Shown: one piece after another, positions 44,615 to 53,332 of the stretch
Position numbering within the stretch: position 1 is the stretch's first letter
How the letters are laid out: each line of letters opens with the position of its first letter
Assembly (NCBI RefSeq): GCF_040782645.1
Contig: NZ_CP160403.1
Location: 8,157,001 to 8,221,000, forward strand
From: Streptomyces sp. HUAS ZL42
Lineage (GTDB): Bacteria; Actinomycetota; Actinomycetes; Streptomycetales; Streptomycetaceae
Direction of reading: 5' to 3'
Length of the DNA stretch: 64,000 nt
The notes under the pieces: model-generated
What the model was told of the DNA's origin: nothing
The model's database searches: none
Seen by the model: the letters and a program-made list of their open reading frames with translations, nothing else
Position numbers and translations under genes: made by a program

Positions 44615-45415
44615 GTGAACGACGGCGACGGGACCCGCGCGGCACAGGACCGGGGGAGGCAGTTCGGTCCGCTCGGCACGGCCTTGGTGATCATTCCCAC
44701 CTACAACGAGGCGGAGAACATCAAGGCGATCGTCGGCCGCGTGCGCAAGGCGGTCCCCGAGGCGCACGTCCTGATCGCCGACGACAACAGCCCCGACGGC
44801 ACCGGCAAGCTCGCCGACGAACTGGCCGCCGAGGACGACCACGTCCAGGTCCTGCACCGCAAGGGCAAGGAGGGCCTCGGCGCCGCCTACCTCGCGGGCT
44901 TCCGCTGGGGCATGGAGAAGGACTACGGCGTCCTGATCGAGATGGACGCCGACGGCTCCCACCAGCCGGAGGAACTGCCCCGGCTGCTGACCGCCCTCAA
45001 GAACGCCGACCTCGTCCTCGGCTCCCGCTGGGTGCCCGGCGGCCGGGTCGTGAACTGGCCCAAGTCCCGCGAGTTCATCTCCCGCGGCGGCAGCCTCTAC
45101 TCGCGCCTCGCCCTGGACCTCCCCCTGCGCGACATCACCGGCGGCTACCGCGCCTTCCGGCGCGAAACGCTGGAGGGTCTCGGCCTCGAGGAGGTCGCCT
45201 CCCAGGGCTACTGCTTCCAGGTCGACCTGGCCCGCCGCGCGGTCAAGGCCGGCTTCCATGTCGTCGAGGTCCCCATCACCTTCGTCGAGCGCGAACTCGG
45301 CGACTCCAAGATGAGCCGCGACATTCTCGTGGAGGCGCTGTGGCGGGTCACGGCGTGGGGCGTGGGGGAGCGGGTCGGCAGGATCGCGGGCCGACGCAAG
45401 CCCGCGCAGCCGTAG
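44615..45415 (+). CDS. ppm1: Polyprenol-phosphate mannosyltransferase (dolichol-P-mannose synthase-like)
   Basis: A 266-residue GT2 enzyme: VIIPTYNEAENIKAIVGRVR opens the GT-A fold, ADDNSPDGTGKLADEL binds the nucleotide, and IEMDADGSHQPEELPRLL has the DxD metal site. QGYCFQVDLARRAVKAGFHV and PITFVERELGDSKMS complete the DPM1 signature. No C-terminal membrane domain is present, so it is the soluble catalytic type. It transfers mannose from GDP-mannose to polyprenol phosphate, the donor for protein O-mannosylation by Pmt; in S. coelicolor the homologue is needed for phage phiC31 infection. GTG 44615 has AAGGGG upstream. Confidence 0.93.
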   Translation: MNDGDGTRAAQDRGRQFGPLGTALVIIPTYNEAENIKAIVGRVRKAVPEAHVLIADDNSPDGTGKLADELAAEDDHVQVLHRKGKEGLGAAYLAGFRWGMEKDYGVLIEMDADGSHQPEELPRLLTALKNADLVLGSRWVPGGRVVNWPKSREFISRGGSLYSRLALDLPLRDITGGYRAFRRETLEGLGLEEVASQGYCFQVDLARRAVKAGFHVVEVPITFVERELGDSKMSRDILVEALWRVTAWGVGERVGRIAGRRKPAQP

Positions 45416-45486
45416 GCGTACGGCGGTACGAGAACCGCTGATCGCCCCTTATCCCGCCCTGAGCTTCGCCAAGGCACACTGGACGC

Positions 45487-46041
45487 ATGACGACCGACGC
45501 TCCGACGCCCACATACCCCGTCCGGCCCCGGCGTTCCCGGCTGCGCACGTTCCTGCCGCTGGGCCTCGCGGCCTGGCTGGTGCTGGAGATCTGGCTGCTG
45601 ACCGTGGTCGCGGGCGCGTCGAACGGCTTCACCGTCTTCCTGCTGCTGCTCGCCGGATTCGTCCTCGGCTCGGTGGTCATCAAGCGGGCGGGGCGGCGTG
45701 CTTTCCAGAACCTGAACGAGGCGCTGCAGCGAGGCGGCTCGCCCTCGAAGGGCTCCGGCAACGGCCTGATGATGCTCGGCGGCCTGCTGCTGATGATCCC
45801 CGGCCTGATCTCGGACGCGGTGGGTCTGCTCCTGCTCGTCCCGCCGGTCCAGAAGGCCCTGAGCCGCTATGCGGAGCGCACGGTCGACCGCAAGCTGCGC
45901 GAGGCCGCCTCCGGCACCCTGGGCGACGCCTTCCAGCAGGCCCGCATTCACCGGCCCGACGGCAAGGTGGTCCAGGGCGAGGTCATCAGGGACGACGAAC
46001 CGGGGGAGACCCCGCCGCCCCGGCCGCCGCTGACCGGGTGA
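45487..46041 (+). CDS. fxsA: FxsA-family membrane protein
   Basis: A 184-residue protein with three to four spans: TFLPLGLAAWLVLEIWLLTV, FTVFLLLLAGFVLGSVVIKR, and the FxsA hallmark LLLMIPGLISDAVGLLLLVP. The C-terminus is soluble and acidic. E. coli FxsA (a suppressor of phage T7 exclusion by F) defines the family; its molecular role is unclear. It follows ppm1 by 71 bases and ends before a long hairpin shared with rbpA. Confidence 0.9.
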   Translation: MTTDAPTPTYPVRPRRSRLRTFLPLGLAAWLVLEIWLLTVVAGASNGFTVFLLLLAGFVLGSVVIKRAGRRAFQNLNEALQRGGSPSKGSGNGLMMLGGLLLMIPGLISDAVGLLLLVPPVQKALSRYAERTVDRKLREAASGTLGDAFQQARIHRPDGKVVQGEVIRDDEPGETPPPRPPLTG

Positions 46042-46093
46042 GGGCCGGGCGAACCGTCCTTGCACTACGCGGGCGAGCCGTCCTCGCGCCGAA

Positions 46094-46140
46094 CGACCGC
46101 GGGCGCCGCACGTGAACCTCACGTGCGACGCCCGCGGTCG
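46094..46140. terminator. Very long bidirectional hairpin between fxsA and rbpA
   Basis: A 22-base arm starting CGACCGCGGGCG (46094-46115) pairs with 46119-46140 with one mismatch and a 3-base loop; AA/TT adds two pairs. TTT follows on the plus strand. It sits between convergent genes. Confidence 0.9.
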
Positions 46141-46168
46141 TTTACGCGCGTTGCTTGCCGGCTTCCCG

Positions 46169-46543
46169 CTACGCGGACTTGCGGCTGTCGCGGGGATGAA
46201 CCGCCAGGTTCATCGCCCCCGAGCGGAGAACGGCGAGACGCTCCTCGAGGACCTCTTCGAGTTCCTCACGGGTACGCCGCTCCATCAGCATGTCCCAATG
46301 CGTACGCGCGGGCTTGGCCTTCTTCTCTTCAGGGCCGTCGCCATCCACGAGGAGTGCCTGGGCACCGCAGACCTTGCACTCCCACTCCGGCGGGATCTCC
46401 GCCTCGACCGAGAAGGGCATCTCGAAACGGTGCCCCTTCTCGCATGCGTACTCCACGGCCTGGCGCGGGGCCAGGTCGATGCCGCGGTCCGTCTCGTAGC
46501 TGGTCACCACGAGGCGCGTGCCGCGAAGAGCTCGCTCACTCAT
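46169..46543 (-). CDS. rbpA: RNA polymerase-binding protein RbpA
   Basis: A 124-residue actinobacterial transcription factor that binds RNA polymerase and the principal sigma factor and stabilises the open complex. The N-terminal tail includes TRLVVTSYETDRG. The core domain has C34, H38, C56 and C59 (YACEKGHRFEMPF; WECKVCGAQALL), a zinc-type arrangement. The basic linker KKAKPARTHWDMLMERRT and the sigma-interaction helix REELEEVLEERLAVLRSG follow. All parts are intact. It is preceded by an exact sigma-R promoter, as known for S. coelicolor rbpA. Confidence 0.97.
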   Translation of the reverse strand: MSERALRGTRLVVTSYETDRGIDLAPRQAVEYACEKGHRFEMPFSVEAEIPPEWECKVCGAQALLVDGDGPEEKKAKPARTHWDMLMERRTREELEEVLEERLAVLRSGAMNLAVHPRDSRKSA

Positions 46544-46604
46544 GAATCGTGCCTCCCGGGCTTGTCGCCCACAGGACAGGTGTCGCTGTCGTCGTCATCC
46601 GGTC

Positions 46605-46630
46605 AACGTCCGGTCGGCGGTAAAGATTCC
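46605..46630 (-). promoter_or_regulatory. Sigma-R (thiol-stress) promoter of rbpA
   Basis: On the minus strand GGAAT (46630-46626), exactly 18 bases, then GTT (46607-46605). This is the Streptomyces sigma-R consensus GGAAT-N18-GTT and lies 62 bases before the rbpA start, so rbpA should be induced by disulfide stress. Confidence 0.9.
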
Positions 46631-46810
46631 CGTTCCGAGTCCCGTTCCGGGTCATGCGTCGCCGTCGTAGCCGCCCCTTGTTGTACCCACCAGCGCCCGG
46701 TTTGTCACATCTGCTAGCAGATGTCACCCAGCGTTTCGGCACCTTTGACGCGCAGTAACGGTACGCCTGGCAGGCCAAACGCGTACACTACAGCGCTTTG
46801 CCGCCGAGTG

Positions 46811-48199
46811 CTAAATCGTCTCCGGCACCGGATTGCCCGCGTCGCCGATCGCCCGCCGCACCGGAACCCGCGCGAGCAGCACGAATCCGACGACGAAGAA
46901 GGCCACGAGCGAGATGATCGCGTCCCGATAACTTCCGGTCAGCTGGTAGGTGATCCCGAACAGCAGCGGGCCCAGCCAGCTCATGCCGCGGTCGCTCATC
47001 TCGTACGCCGAGAAGTACTCGGCCTCCTTGCCGGGCGGCACGAGATGGGAGAACAGCGAGCGGGAGAGCGCCTGGCTGCCCCCGAGCACCAGCCCGATCC
47101 CGGCCGCGAGGACGAAGAACCACACCGGCGCCCCCGCCGGCAGAAAGTAACCCGCCCCAAGGGTCACCGTCCACGCGACCAGCGAGCCGAGGATGGTGCG
47201 CTTGGCGCCGTACGTCCGAGCCAGCCGTCCCATGCCGAGTGCTCCCGCCACCGCCAGCACCTGCACCAGCAGCACGGCCCCGATCAGCGTCGACTGGCCG
47301 AGGCCCAGCTCCTCCGAACCGTAGATCGACGCCTGGGAGATCACCGTCTGGATGCCGTCGTTGTAGATGAGGTACGCGAGGAGGAAAGAGAGCGTCAGCG
47401 GGTGGCGGCGCATGTCGCGAACGGTCGCCGCGAGCTGCCGCAGTCCGGGCAGGGCGGCCTCCCGCGCGGGGGAGCGGCGGTCGCGCAGCCGTCGCAGCGG
47501 TACGAGGGTGAAGGCACCCCACCACAGACCGGCCGACGCCAGGCAGATGCGTACGGCCGTGGTCTCGGACACCCCGAGGGTGTCGTGGCCGAGATAGAGG
47601 GCCAGGTTCGCGATCAGGACAAGCGAGCCCGCCGCGTAGCCGAAGGCCCAGCCCCGGGAGGAGACCGCGTCGCGCTCCTCGGGCGGGGCGATCTGCGGGA
47701 GGTAGGAGTTGTAGAGCATCATCGCCACGGACTGCGCCGCGTTCGCCACGACCAGCAGCACGCCGCCCATGAGATAGCGGTCGCCGCCGAGGAAGAACAT
47801 GCCGGTCGTCGCCGCGGCCCCGACATAGGCGGCGATGCCGAGGAGGGGCTTCTTGCGGCCCGTGCGGTCCGCGGCTGCGCCCACCAGGGGCATCACCACC
47901 ACGGCGAGGATCACAGACAGGGACACCGAGTACGCGAAGAAGGACCCGGCGCGCACCGGGATCCCCAGGGGGTGCACATAGCCGTCGGCGTCTGCCGCCT
48001 CCTTGGCGACCGACGTCAGATAGGGGCCCAGGAACACGGTGAGCACGCTCGTCGAGTAGACCGAGCACGCCCAGTCGTAGAAGTACCAGCCGCGCTGCTC
48101 GCGCCGCCGCCCGGCGGCCTCGTCGGACGCCGCCGTCCGCACGGTGTCGGTGCCCACCCGTGCCCTCGCTTCCCCGCTGGCGCGCGAGGGTGCGGACAC
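46811..48199 (-). CDS. MFS transporter of the UMF1/Atg22-like family
   Basis: A 462-residue protein of 12 spans. WYFYDWACSVYSTSVLTVFL is the signature first helix of UMF1 proteins (Tyr-Asp-Trp-Ala), followed by VMPLVGAAADRTGRKKPLLG and ALSRSLFSHLVPPGKEAEYF. The substrate is unknown. The GTG start at 48199 is seven bases after the stop of the phosphodiesterase gene, so it is the third gene of the yczE-gdpD operon. Confidence 0.9.
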   Translation of the reverse strand: MSAPSRASGEARARVGTDTVRTAASDEAAGRRREQRGWYFYDWACSVYSTSVLTVFLGPYLTSVAKEAADADGYVHPLGIPVRAGSFFAYSVSLSVILAVVVMPLVGAAADRTGRKKPLLGIAAYVGAAATTGMFFLGGDRYLMGGVLLVVANAAQSVAMMLYNSYLPQIAPPEERDAVSSRGWAFGYAAGSLVLIANLALYLGHDTLGVSETTAVRICLASAGLWWGAFTLVPLRRLRDRRSPAREAALPGLRQLAATVRDMRRHPLTLSFLLAYLIYNDGIQTVISQASIYGSEELGLGQSTLIGAVLLVQVLAVAGALGMGRLARTYGAKRTILGSLVAWTVTLGAGYFLPAGAPVWFFVLAAGIGLVLGGSQALSRSLFSHLVPPGKEAEYFSAYEMSDRGMSWLGPLLFGITYQLTGSYRDAIISLVAFFVVGFVLLARVPVRRAIGDAGNPVPETI

Positions 48200-48206
48200 C
48201 GAGGGG

Positions 48207-48974
48207 TCAGTCCCAGACGCCCCGGTCCTCCATGACCTTGCGCAACGTGTCGATGTGATCGGTCATGATGCCATCCACTCCCAGGTCCAGGAGCCGGTGC
48301 ATCCGATCCGCCTCGTTGATCGTCCACACGTGCACCTGCAGCCCGCGCGCGTGCGCGGCGCGGACGAAACGATGGTCCACGACCCGGATGCCGGACTGCT
48401 CCTCGGGAACCTGCGCGGCGACCGCGGAACGGCGCAGCGCCGCCGGCACGCCCCAGGAGCGCAGCCGCAGATTGAGGACACCCCGCGTTCCGTACGACGT
48501 GGCCAGCCGTGGTCCGGCCAGCCGCTGGGCGCGCGCGACGCGCGCCTCGGAGAACGAGCCGACGCAGACGCGGTCCCAGGCGTTGGTCCGCGCGATCAGG
48601 TTGAGAAGGGGATGCAGCGAGGGCTCCGCCTTCATGTCGATGTTCCAGCGGACCTCGGGGAAGGTCTCGAGCAGTTCCTCGAAGAGGGGCACCAGTTCCC
48701 TGCCGGCCACGCGCGCGTGCCGCACTTCCTGCCACGGCAGGTCCGCGATCCGCCCTGCGCCGTCCGTGACCCGGTCCAGGGTCGCGTCGTGGAAGGCGAC
48801 GAGCTTGCCGTCGAGCGTGGCGTGGACGTCGGTCTCGATGTACCGGTAGCCCGCCTCGACCGCGCGCCGGAACTGCGCCACGGTGTTCTCCAGACCGTCC
48901 GCGGCCCCGCCGCGGTGCGCGAAGGGTATGGGGCCCGGATGGTCGAGATACGGGTGGCGTATGAGGGTGGTCAC
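48207..48974 (-). CDS. Glycerophosphodiester phosphodiesterase
   Basis: A 255-residue TIM-barrel enzyme. FAHRGGAADGLENTVAQFRR holds the catalytic His and Arg, YIETDVHATLDGKLVAFHDA the metal-binding Glu/Asp and second His, and VHVWTINEADRMHRLLDLGV plus GIMTDHID the C-terminal signature. It splits glycerophosphodiesters into glycerol 3-phosphate and an alcohol. There is no signal peptide, so it is cytoplasmic. The GTG start overlaps the yczE stop (GTGA). Confidence 0.93.
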   Translation of the reverse strand: MTTLIRHPYLDHPGPIPFAHRGGAADGLENTVAQFRRAVEAGYRYIETDVHATLDGKLVAFHDATLDRVTDGAGRIADLPWQEVRHARVAGRELVPLFEELLETFPEVRWNIDMKAEPSLHPLLNLIARTNAWDRVCVGSFSEARVARAQRLAGPRLATSYGTRGVLNLRLRSWGVPAALRRSAVAAQVPEEQSGIRVVDHRFVRAAHARGLQVHVWTINEADRMHRLLDLGVDGIMTDHIDTLRKVMEDRGVWD

Positions 48975-49633
48975 GGACGCAGTATCGCTCTCCCGGGTGT
49001 CCCCGTGGCAACGACCGTGCTGCCCTCGGATGCCCGCGGGACGGCGAACACTCGCAGGAAGAGCTGGGCGAGCGGGCCGATCGAGACCGCGTACAGGAGC
49101 GTGCCGACGCCGATGGTGCCCCCGAGGGCGAAACCGGTGACCACGACAGTCAACTCGACCGCCGTACGCATCAGGCGGATCGAGCGCCCCGTGCGCCGGT
49201 GCAGCCCCGTCATCAGCCCGTCGCGCGGACCCGGGCCGAAGCGGGCGGCGATATAGAGGCCTGTGGCCACGCCGTTGAGCAGGATGCCGGCCAGGAGGAG
49301 GGGAACGCGCACGGTCAGGGCATGCGCCTGGGGGACCAGCGCGAGGGTGCCGTCCATCGCGAGGCCGACCACGAAGACGTTGGAGACGGTGCCCAGGCCC
49401 GGGCGCTGGCGCAGCGGGATCCACAGCAGCAGCACCCCGGCGCCCACGATGATCGACACGAGGCCGATCGTCAGGCCGGTGAGTTCGGCGAGCCCTTGGT
49501 GCAGCACGTTCCAGGGCTCCAGGCCCAGGCCGGCTTCCACCAGCAGGGCCGAACTGGCGCCGTACAGAGCGAGACCGACGTAGAGCTGGATCAGCCGCCG
49601 TGTGAGCTGATCCTCTGATGACCGCGCGGACAA
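48971..49633 (-). CDS. yczE: YczE/YyaS-family membrane protein
   Basis: A 220-residue protein with about five spans: LIQLYVGLALYGASSALLVE, AGLGLEPWNVLHQGLAELTG, and GLYIAARFGPGPRDGLMTGL with its GPGPRDGLMTG signature. The family is of unknown function; B. subtilis YczE is needed for bacillaene-type antibiotic production. The start is TTG 49633 with GGGGGG seven bases upstream, as the longer frame runs into the regulator's promoter. It is divergent from yczR, the standard YczE-YczR arrangement. Confidence 0.88.
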   Translation of the reverse strand: MSARSSEDQLTRRLIQLYVGLALYGASSALLVEAGLGLEPWNVLHQGLAELTGLTIGLVSIIVGAGVLLLWIPLRQRPGLGTVSNVFVVGLAMDGTLALVPQAHALTVRVPLLLAGILLNGVATGLYIAARFGPGPRDGLMTGLHRRTGRSIRLMRTAVELTVVVTGFALGGTIGVGTLLYAVSIGPLAQLFLRVFAVPRASEGSTVVATGTPGRAILRP

Positions 49634-49655
49634 GATGTGCCCCCCTGGTGGTGAA

Positions 49656-49690
49656 GTGGCCTGATGCGTGACACTCTGTGGCTTGGGTGG
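49656..49690. promoter_or_regulatory. Direct repeats in the yczE-yczR spacer, likely MocR binding site
   Basis: GTGGCCTGATG (49656-49666) and GTGGCTTGGGTG (49678-49689) are direct repeats 22 bases apart in the 100-bp divergent region. MocR regulators typically bind two direct repeats one or two helical turns apart. Confidence 0.5.
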
Positions 49691-49733
49691 AAACGTCATC
49701 CATGGCCAATTCGGGAAAGGTGGACTGGTTACC

Positions 49734-51233
49734 ATGGCGCAGTGGACCTCGGCGGTGGGCGCGGCGCAGCTCGCCCGGCTGCTCAAGTCCCAGCAGGACC
49801 GGCCCGCGGGCCCCGGCACCCGCCGTCCGCCCGCCTATCGCGCGCTCGCCGACGGCATCCGGCTGCTGGTGCTCGAAGGGCGCGTCCCGGTGGCCGCCCG
49901 GCTGCCCGCCGAACGTGAGCTCGCCCTTGCGCTCTCCGTCAGCCGCACCACGGTGGCGGCCGCCTACGAGGCGCTTCGCATCGAGGGATTCCTGGAGTCG
50001 CGGCGCGGCGCCGGCAGCTGGACGGCCGTACCGGCGGGCAACCCGCTCCCGGCGCGCGGCCTGGAGCCCCTGCCACCCGAGGCGCTCGGCTCGTTGATCG
50101 ACCTGGGCTGCGCGGCGCTCCCCGCGCCCGAGCCGTGGCTCACCCGCGCCGTGCAGGGCGCACTCGAGGAACTGCCGCCGTACGCGCACACGCACGGCGA
50201 CTACCCCGCAGGCCTTCCCGCACTGCGCTCGATGATCGCCGAGCGCTACACGGCACGTGGGATCCCGACCATGCCCGAGCAGATCATGGTGACGACCGGC
50301 GCGATGGGCGCCATCGACGCGATCTGCCACTTGTTCGGCGGGCGTGGCGAGCGGATCGCCGTGGAGTCGCCCTCCTACGCCAACATCCTCCAGCTGATGC
50401 GGGAGGCCGGCGCCCGGCTCGTGCCCGTCGCCATGGCCGAGGGGCTCGCCGGGTGGGACATGGACCGCTGGCGCCAGGTCCTGCGGGAGGCCGCGCCGCG
50501 CATCGCCTACGTCGTGGCCGACTTCCACAATCCCACCGGCGCGCTGGCGGACGAGGACCAGCGGCGGCGGCTGGTGGAGGCCGCGCGGTCGGCCGGGACC
50601 GTGCTGGTCGCCGACGAGACGATGAGCGAGCTGTGGCTCGACGAGGACGTGGAAATGCCGCGGCCCGTGTGCGGATTCGACCCGGCAGGGTCCACGGTGG
50701 TCACGGTGGGCTCCGCAAGCAAGGCCTTCTGGGCCGGGATGCGCATCGGGTGGGTGCGGGCGGCCCCGGACGTGATCCGCAGCCTGGTCGCCGCGCGGGC
50801 GTACGCGGACCTGGGCACGCCGGTGCTGGAGCAGTTGGCGGTGAACTGGCTGTTCAGCACCGGGGGCTGGGAGCAGGCGGTGGAGGTGCGGCGGGAGCAG
50901 GCGCGGGGGAACAGGGATGCGCTGGTCGCCGCCGTGCGGCGGGAGCTGCCCGGCTGGGAGTTCGAGGTGCCGAAGGGCGGCTTGACGTTGTGGGTGCGGG
51001 CCGGGGGACTGTCCGGGTCGCGGCTCGCGGAGGCGGGGGAGCGCGTGGGGGTGCGGGTGCCGTCGGGCCCGCGGTTCGGAGTCGACGGGGCCTTCGAGGG
51101 GTATGTGCGGCTGCCGTTCACCGTGGGCGGCGCGGTTGCGGAGGAGGCGGCCGCGAGGCTGGCGGCTGCGGCTCGGGTGGTGGAGAGCGGAGGGACCGCG
51201 GGCGGCGAGGCGCCGAGGACGTTTGTGGCGTAG
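49734..51233 (+). CDS. yczR: MocR-type (GntR-aminotransferase) transcriptional regulator, YczR
   Basis: A 499-residue fusion. The GntR winged helix is at about 30-100 (YRALADGIRLLVLEGRVPVA; LPAERELALALSVSRTTVAA). The fold-type I aminotransferase domain has MVTTGAMGAIDAICHLF, VADFHNPTGALADEDQRRR and VTVGSASKAFWAGMRIGWVR, where the Lys of SASKAFW would hold PLP. YczR-like MocR proteins control the divergent yczE gene. ATG 49734 is preceded by GGAAAGGTGGA. The last codons are included in a duplicated junction downstream. Confidence 0.92.
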   Translation: MAQWTSAVGAAQLARLLKSQQDRPAGPGTRRPPAYRALADGIRLLVLEGRVPVAARLPAERELALALSVSRTTVAAAYEALRIEGFLESRRGAGSWTAVPAGNPLPARGLEPLPPEALGSLIDLGCAALPAPEPWLTRAVQGALEELPPYAHTHGDYPAGLPALRSMIAERYTARGIPTMPEQIMVTTGAMGAIDAICHLFGGRGERIAVESPSYANILQLMREAGARLVPVAMAEGLAGWDMDRWRQVLREAAPRIAYVVADFHNPTGALADEDQRRRLVEAARSAGTVLVADETMSELWLDEDVEMPRPVCGFDPAGSTVVTVGSASKAFWAGMRIGWVRAAPDVIRSLVAARAYADLGTPVLEQLAVNWLFSTGGWEQAVEVRREQARGNRDALVAAVRRELPGWEFEVPKGGLTLWVRAGGLSGSRLAEAGERVGVRVPSGPRFGVDGAFEGYVRLPFTVGGAVAEEAAARLAAAARVVESGGTAGGEAPRTFVA

Positions 51234-51551
51234 CCGGCGTAGCTGCGGGCCGTCGTGCCGCTGGGGTGGCACGGGTGGGCGATGGGGTCCCCGCGCTTGC
51301 GCGAAGCCGAGAGTGGGGGAGGCACCCCGCCGGCGTGGGCGAGCGAGGCTCACCCGCCCGCACCAACACAGGCGCTACGAGGCCTCGGCCAAGTGGCGTA
51401 GCTAGTTGCGGGCGGTCGTGCCGCTGGGGTGGCATGGGTGGGCGATGGGGTACCCGCGCTTGCGCGAAGCCGAGAGTGGGGGACCCCGCCGGCGTGGGCG
51501 AGCGAGACCCACCCGCCCGCGCCGGGGCAGGGCGCTACTAGGCCTCGGCCA
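51226..51551. repeat. Tandem ~150-bp duplication of a convergent gene junction
   Basis: Copy A (51241-51391) and copy B (51404-51551) are close to identical apart from scattered substitutions and a few small indels. Each begins by the end of yczR (GTGGCGTAG at 51226 and again at 51393) and finishes with the end of the facing gene (GCTAC-AGGCCTCGGCCA). Both contain GCTTGCGCGAAGCCGAGAG followed by TGGGGG, a motif I recall from many Streptomyces intergenic repeats. The block fills 51234-51537, which has no gene. Confidence 0.85.
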
Positions 51552-53097
51552 CCGCAGCTTCCACCGGCGCCGGCTCCTCATCGGCCGGGGTCGTCCGTGG
51601 CGGCAGCAGCTCCAGCACCGCCTGCCGATGCGCCTCGCTCGTCGCGTCGTCGAACGGATCGGGTGTCGCCGGCACCTGAAGCCGATGCACCGGCCCCGCC
51701 CCCAGGCGCGCATACCCCCGCCCGGGCGGCACCACGGCGACGGGAGTCGTGTGTGGCGGAGCCCCCAGCACCGCCTGCAACTGCTCCGCCGTGGCCGGCC
51801 CGAGCACGACACGCGCGCGCGTGTGCTGCCGTACCGCATCGCTCAACGCGTCCGCGCTGTCGAACTGCTCCGCCACGACCACCGTCACATTGGCCGCGCG
51901 CCCGTGCCGCAGCGGCACCTGGAGCAGGGACTGGGGATCCCTGTGGCCGTCCGCGTCGGCGAGGTGCGTGAACGCGGTGGGGCGGTCGAGGAGGATCCAC
52001 AGAGGCCGCCTGGCGTCGTCCGGCGGTGCCTGTCCCGCCTGACGGGCACGGTTGGCGGCGATGAGCCGGCGCTCGGTCTCGGCCGCGGCCCACTCCAGGC
52101 TGGCCAGCACCCCGGCCAGCGCGACCTCGACCGCCAGGACGCCGTCGCGGCCGGTCAGGCAGGCGTACTCGCCGGTGCCGCCGCCCTCGACGACGAGGAC
52201 GTCGCCGTACTGCAGGGCCTGGAGCGCGATGGAGCGCAGCAGGGTCGAGGTGCCGCTGCCCGGCTGGCCGATGACCAGCAGATGCGGCTCGGTGGAGCGG
52301 ACGCCGGTGCGCCAGACGACCGGCGGCACGTCGCGCTGCTCCTCCCCGTGGGTGAGGGGGAGCGTGCGGTGGACCTGGGTGGGGTCGGTGAAGCCGAGGA
52401 CCGTCTCGCCGGGCGCGGTCACGAAGCGCTGGGCGGCGATGTCGGTGGGAAGCGGGGACAGGACGGTGACGGTGAGCTCGTTGCCCTCCTCGTCCCAGGC
52501 GAAGTGGTACTCGCGGCCACGCCCCGACTTCGCCGTGAGCAGGTGCTCGATGCGGGCCCGGGACTCGGCCTCGCCGTCCGGGAAGTACGCGGGGTAGCGG
52601 ATCACGAGGTGCGTGACGCGGCCCGTGCCGTCGAACTCGTACGCCGGAAAGGCCTTCTCCCACTCGCCGCCGTGGGCGTACAGGGGAGAGGGGTCCTCGG
52701 CGGCCGCGAAGTACGGGACCAGGGCCTCGTACAGCGACTGGAGACGGTGGGTCTGCGAGTCGTCGGGACCCTTCGGCGTCTGCCGGGAGAGGTCCCGGCC
52801 CTGCCAGGCCGCCGCCGCCATCAGCGTGATGACGGCGAGCAGCGGGCCGTACGGCGCGAGTGCCACGACCAGGATCACCGAGGCCACCAGGAACAACAGC
52901 GGCCCGCGCTTGTCCTTGGGTGTGTCGGCCCACTTGCGGCGTCCCGCAGAGGCCAGTCGGCGCAGGCCGCGGGTGATGGTGATCAGCGGCTGGAGGACGT
53001 CGGTGGCGCTGTCGGCCGCCGTCCGGGCCAGTTCGCGGCTCCGGGCGATCTGCGCGCTGCCTGTGCTCAGAATGCGAGGGAGGGGGCGCCGGGCCAC
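51538..53097 (-). CDS. FtsK/TraB-like membrane ATPase-fold protein with altered Walker A
   Basis: A 519-residue protein. Two hydrophobic spans near 65-100 (GPLLFLVASVILVVALAPYG; PLLAVITLMAAAAWQG) anchor it. A soluble region (110-265) is unassigned. The C-terminal FtsK/SpoIIIE-type domain has VIGQPGSGTSTLLRSIALQA. Here the P-loop (277-285) reads GQPGSGTST, with Thr in place of the usual Lys, so ATP hydrolysis is doubtful. RPLWILLDRPTAFTHLA is Walker-B-like. I recall it as a conserved Streptomyces protein of unknown role. A 64-residue membrane protein lies upstream on the same strand, probably co-transcribed. Confidence 0.75.
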   Translation of the reverse strand: MARRPLPRILSTGSAQIARSRELARTAADSATDVLQPLITITRGLRRLASAGRRKWADTPKDKRGPLLFLVASVILVVALAPYGPLLAVITLMAAAAWQGRDLSRQTPKGPDDSQTHRLQSLYEALVPYFAAAEDPSPLYAHGGEWEKAFPAYEFDGTGRVTHLVIRYPAYFPDGEAESRARIEHLLTAKSGRGREYHFAWDEEGNELTVTVLSPLPTDIAAQRFVTAPGETVLGFTDPTQVHRTLPLTHGEEQRDVPPVVWRTGVRSTEPHLLVIGQPGSGTSTLLRSIALQALQYGDVLVVEGGGTGEYACLTGRDGVLAVEVALAGVLASLEWAAAETERRLIAANRARQAGQAPPDDARRPLWILLDRPTAFTHLADADGHRDPQSLLQVPLRHGRAANVTVVVAEQFDSADALSDAVRQHTRARVVLGPATAEQLQAVLGAPPHTTPVAVVPPGRGYARLGAGPVHRLQVPATPDPFDDATSEAHRQAVLELLPPRTTPADEEPAPVEAAVAEA

Positions 53098-53137
53098 TGC
53101 TGTCTCCTGGAGGTGCGTGCGGACGGGACGGGCGGCG

Positions 53138-53332
53138 TCAGAACTTGATGCCGCCCAGGAGGCTCGCCAGGCTCTCGCCGCCGGCCTTGATGCTCGGGGC
53201 GATGGCCGTGCTGGAGAGGTAGAACCCGAACAGGACCGAGACCATGGCGTGCGACGCCTTCAGGCCGTCCTTGCGGAAGAAGAGGAAGACGATGATGCCG
53301 AGAAGCACCACGCCTGAGATGGACAGGATCAT
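53138..53332 (-). CDS. Two-span membrane micro-protein
   Basis: A 64-residue protein: ILSISGVVLLGIIVFLFFRK is the first span, a short basic loop follows (KDGLKASHA), then VSVLFGFYLSSTAIAPSIKA, and a Gly-rich end. ATG 53332 has AGGAGAA upstream. It lies 40 bases before the FtsK-like gene on the same strand, and the pair seems conserved in Streptomyces as I recall. The size and shape recall small Spd or holin-like proteins, but the function is unknown. Confidence 0.75.
   Translation of the reverse strand: MILSISGVVLLGIIVFLFFRKDGLKASHAMVSVLFGFYLSSTAIAPSIKAGGESLASLLGGIKF

Noticed and set aside
48207..51353. A 1048-codon minus-strand frame ending as the phosphodiesterase
   Set aside because: Only the last 255 codons look like protein; the rest is antisense to yczR and out of frame with yczE.
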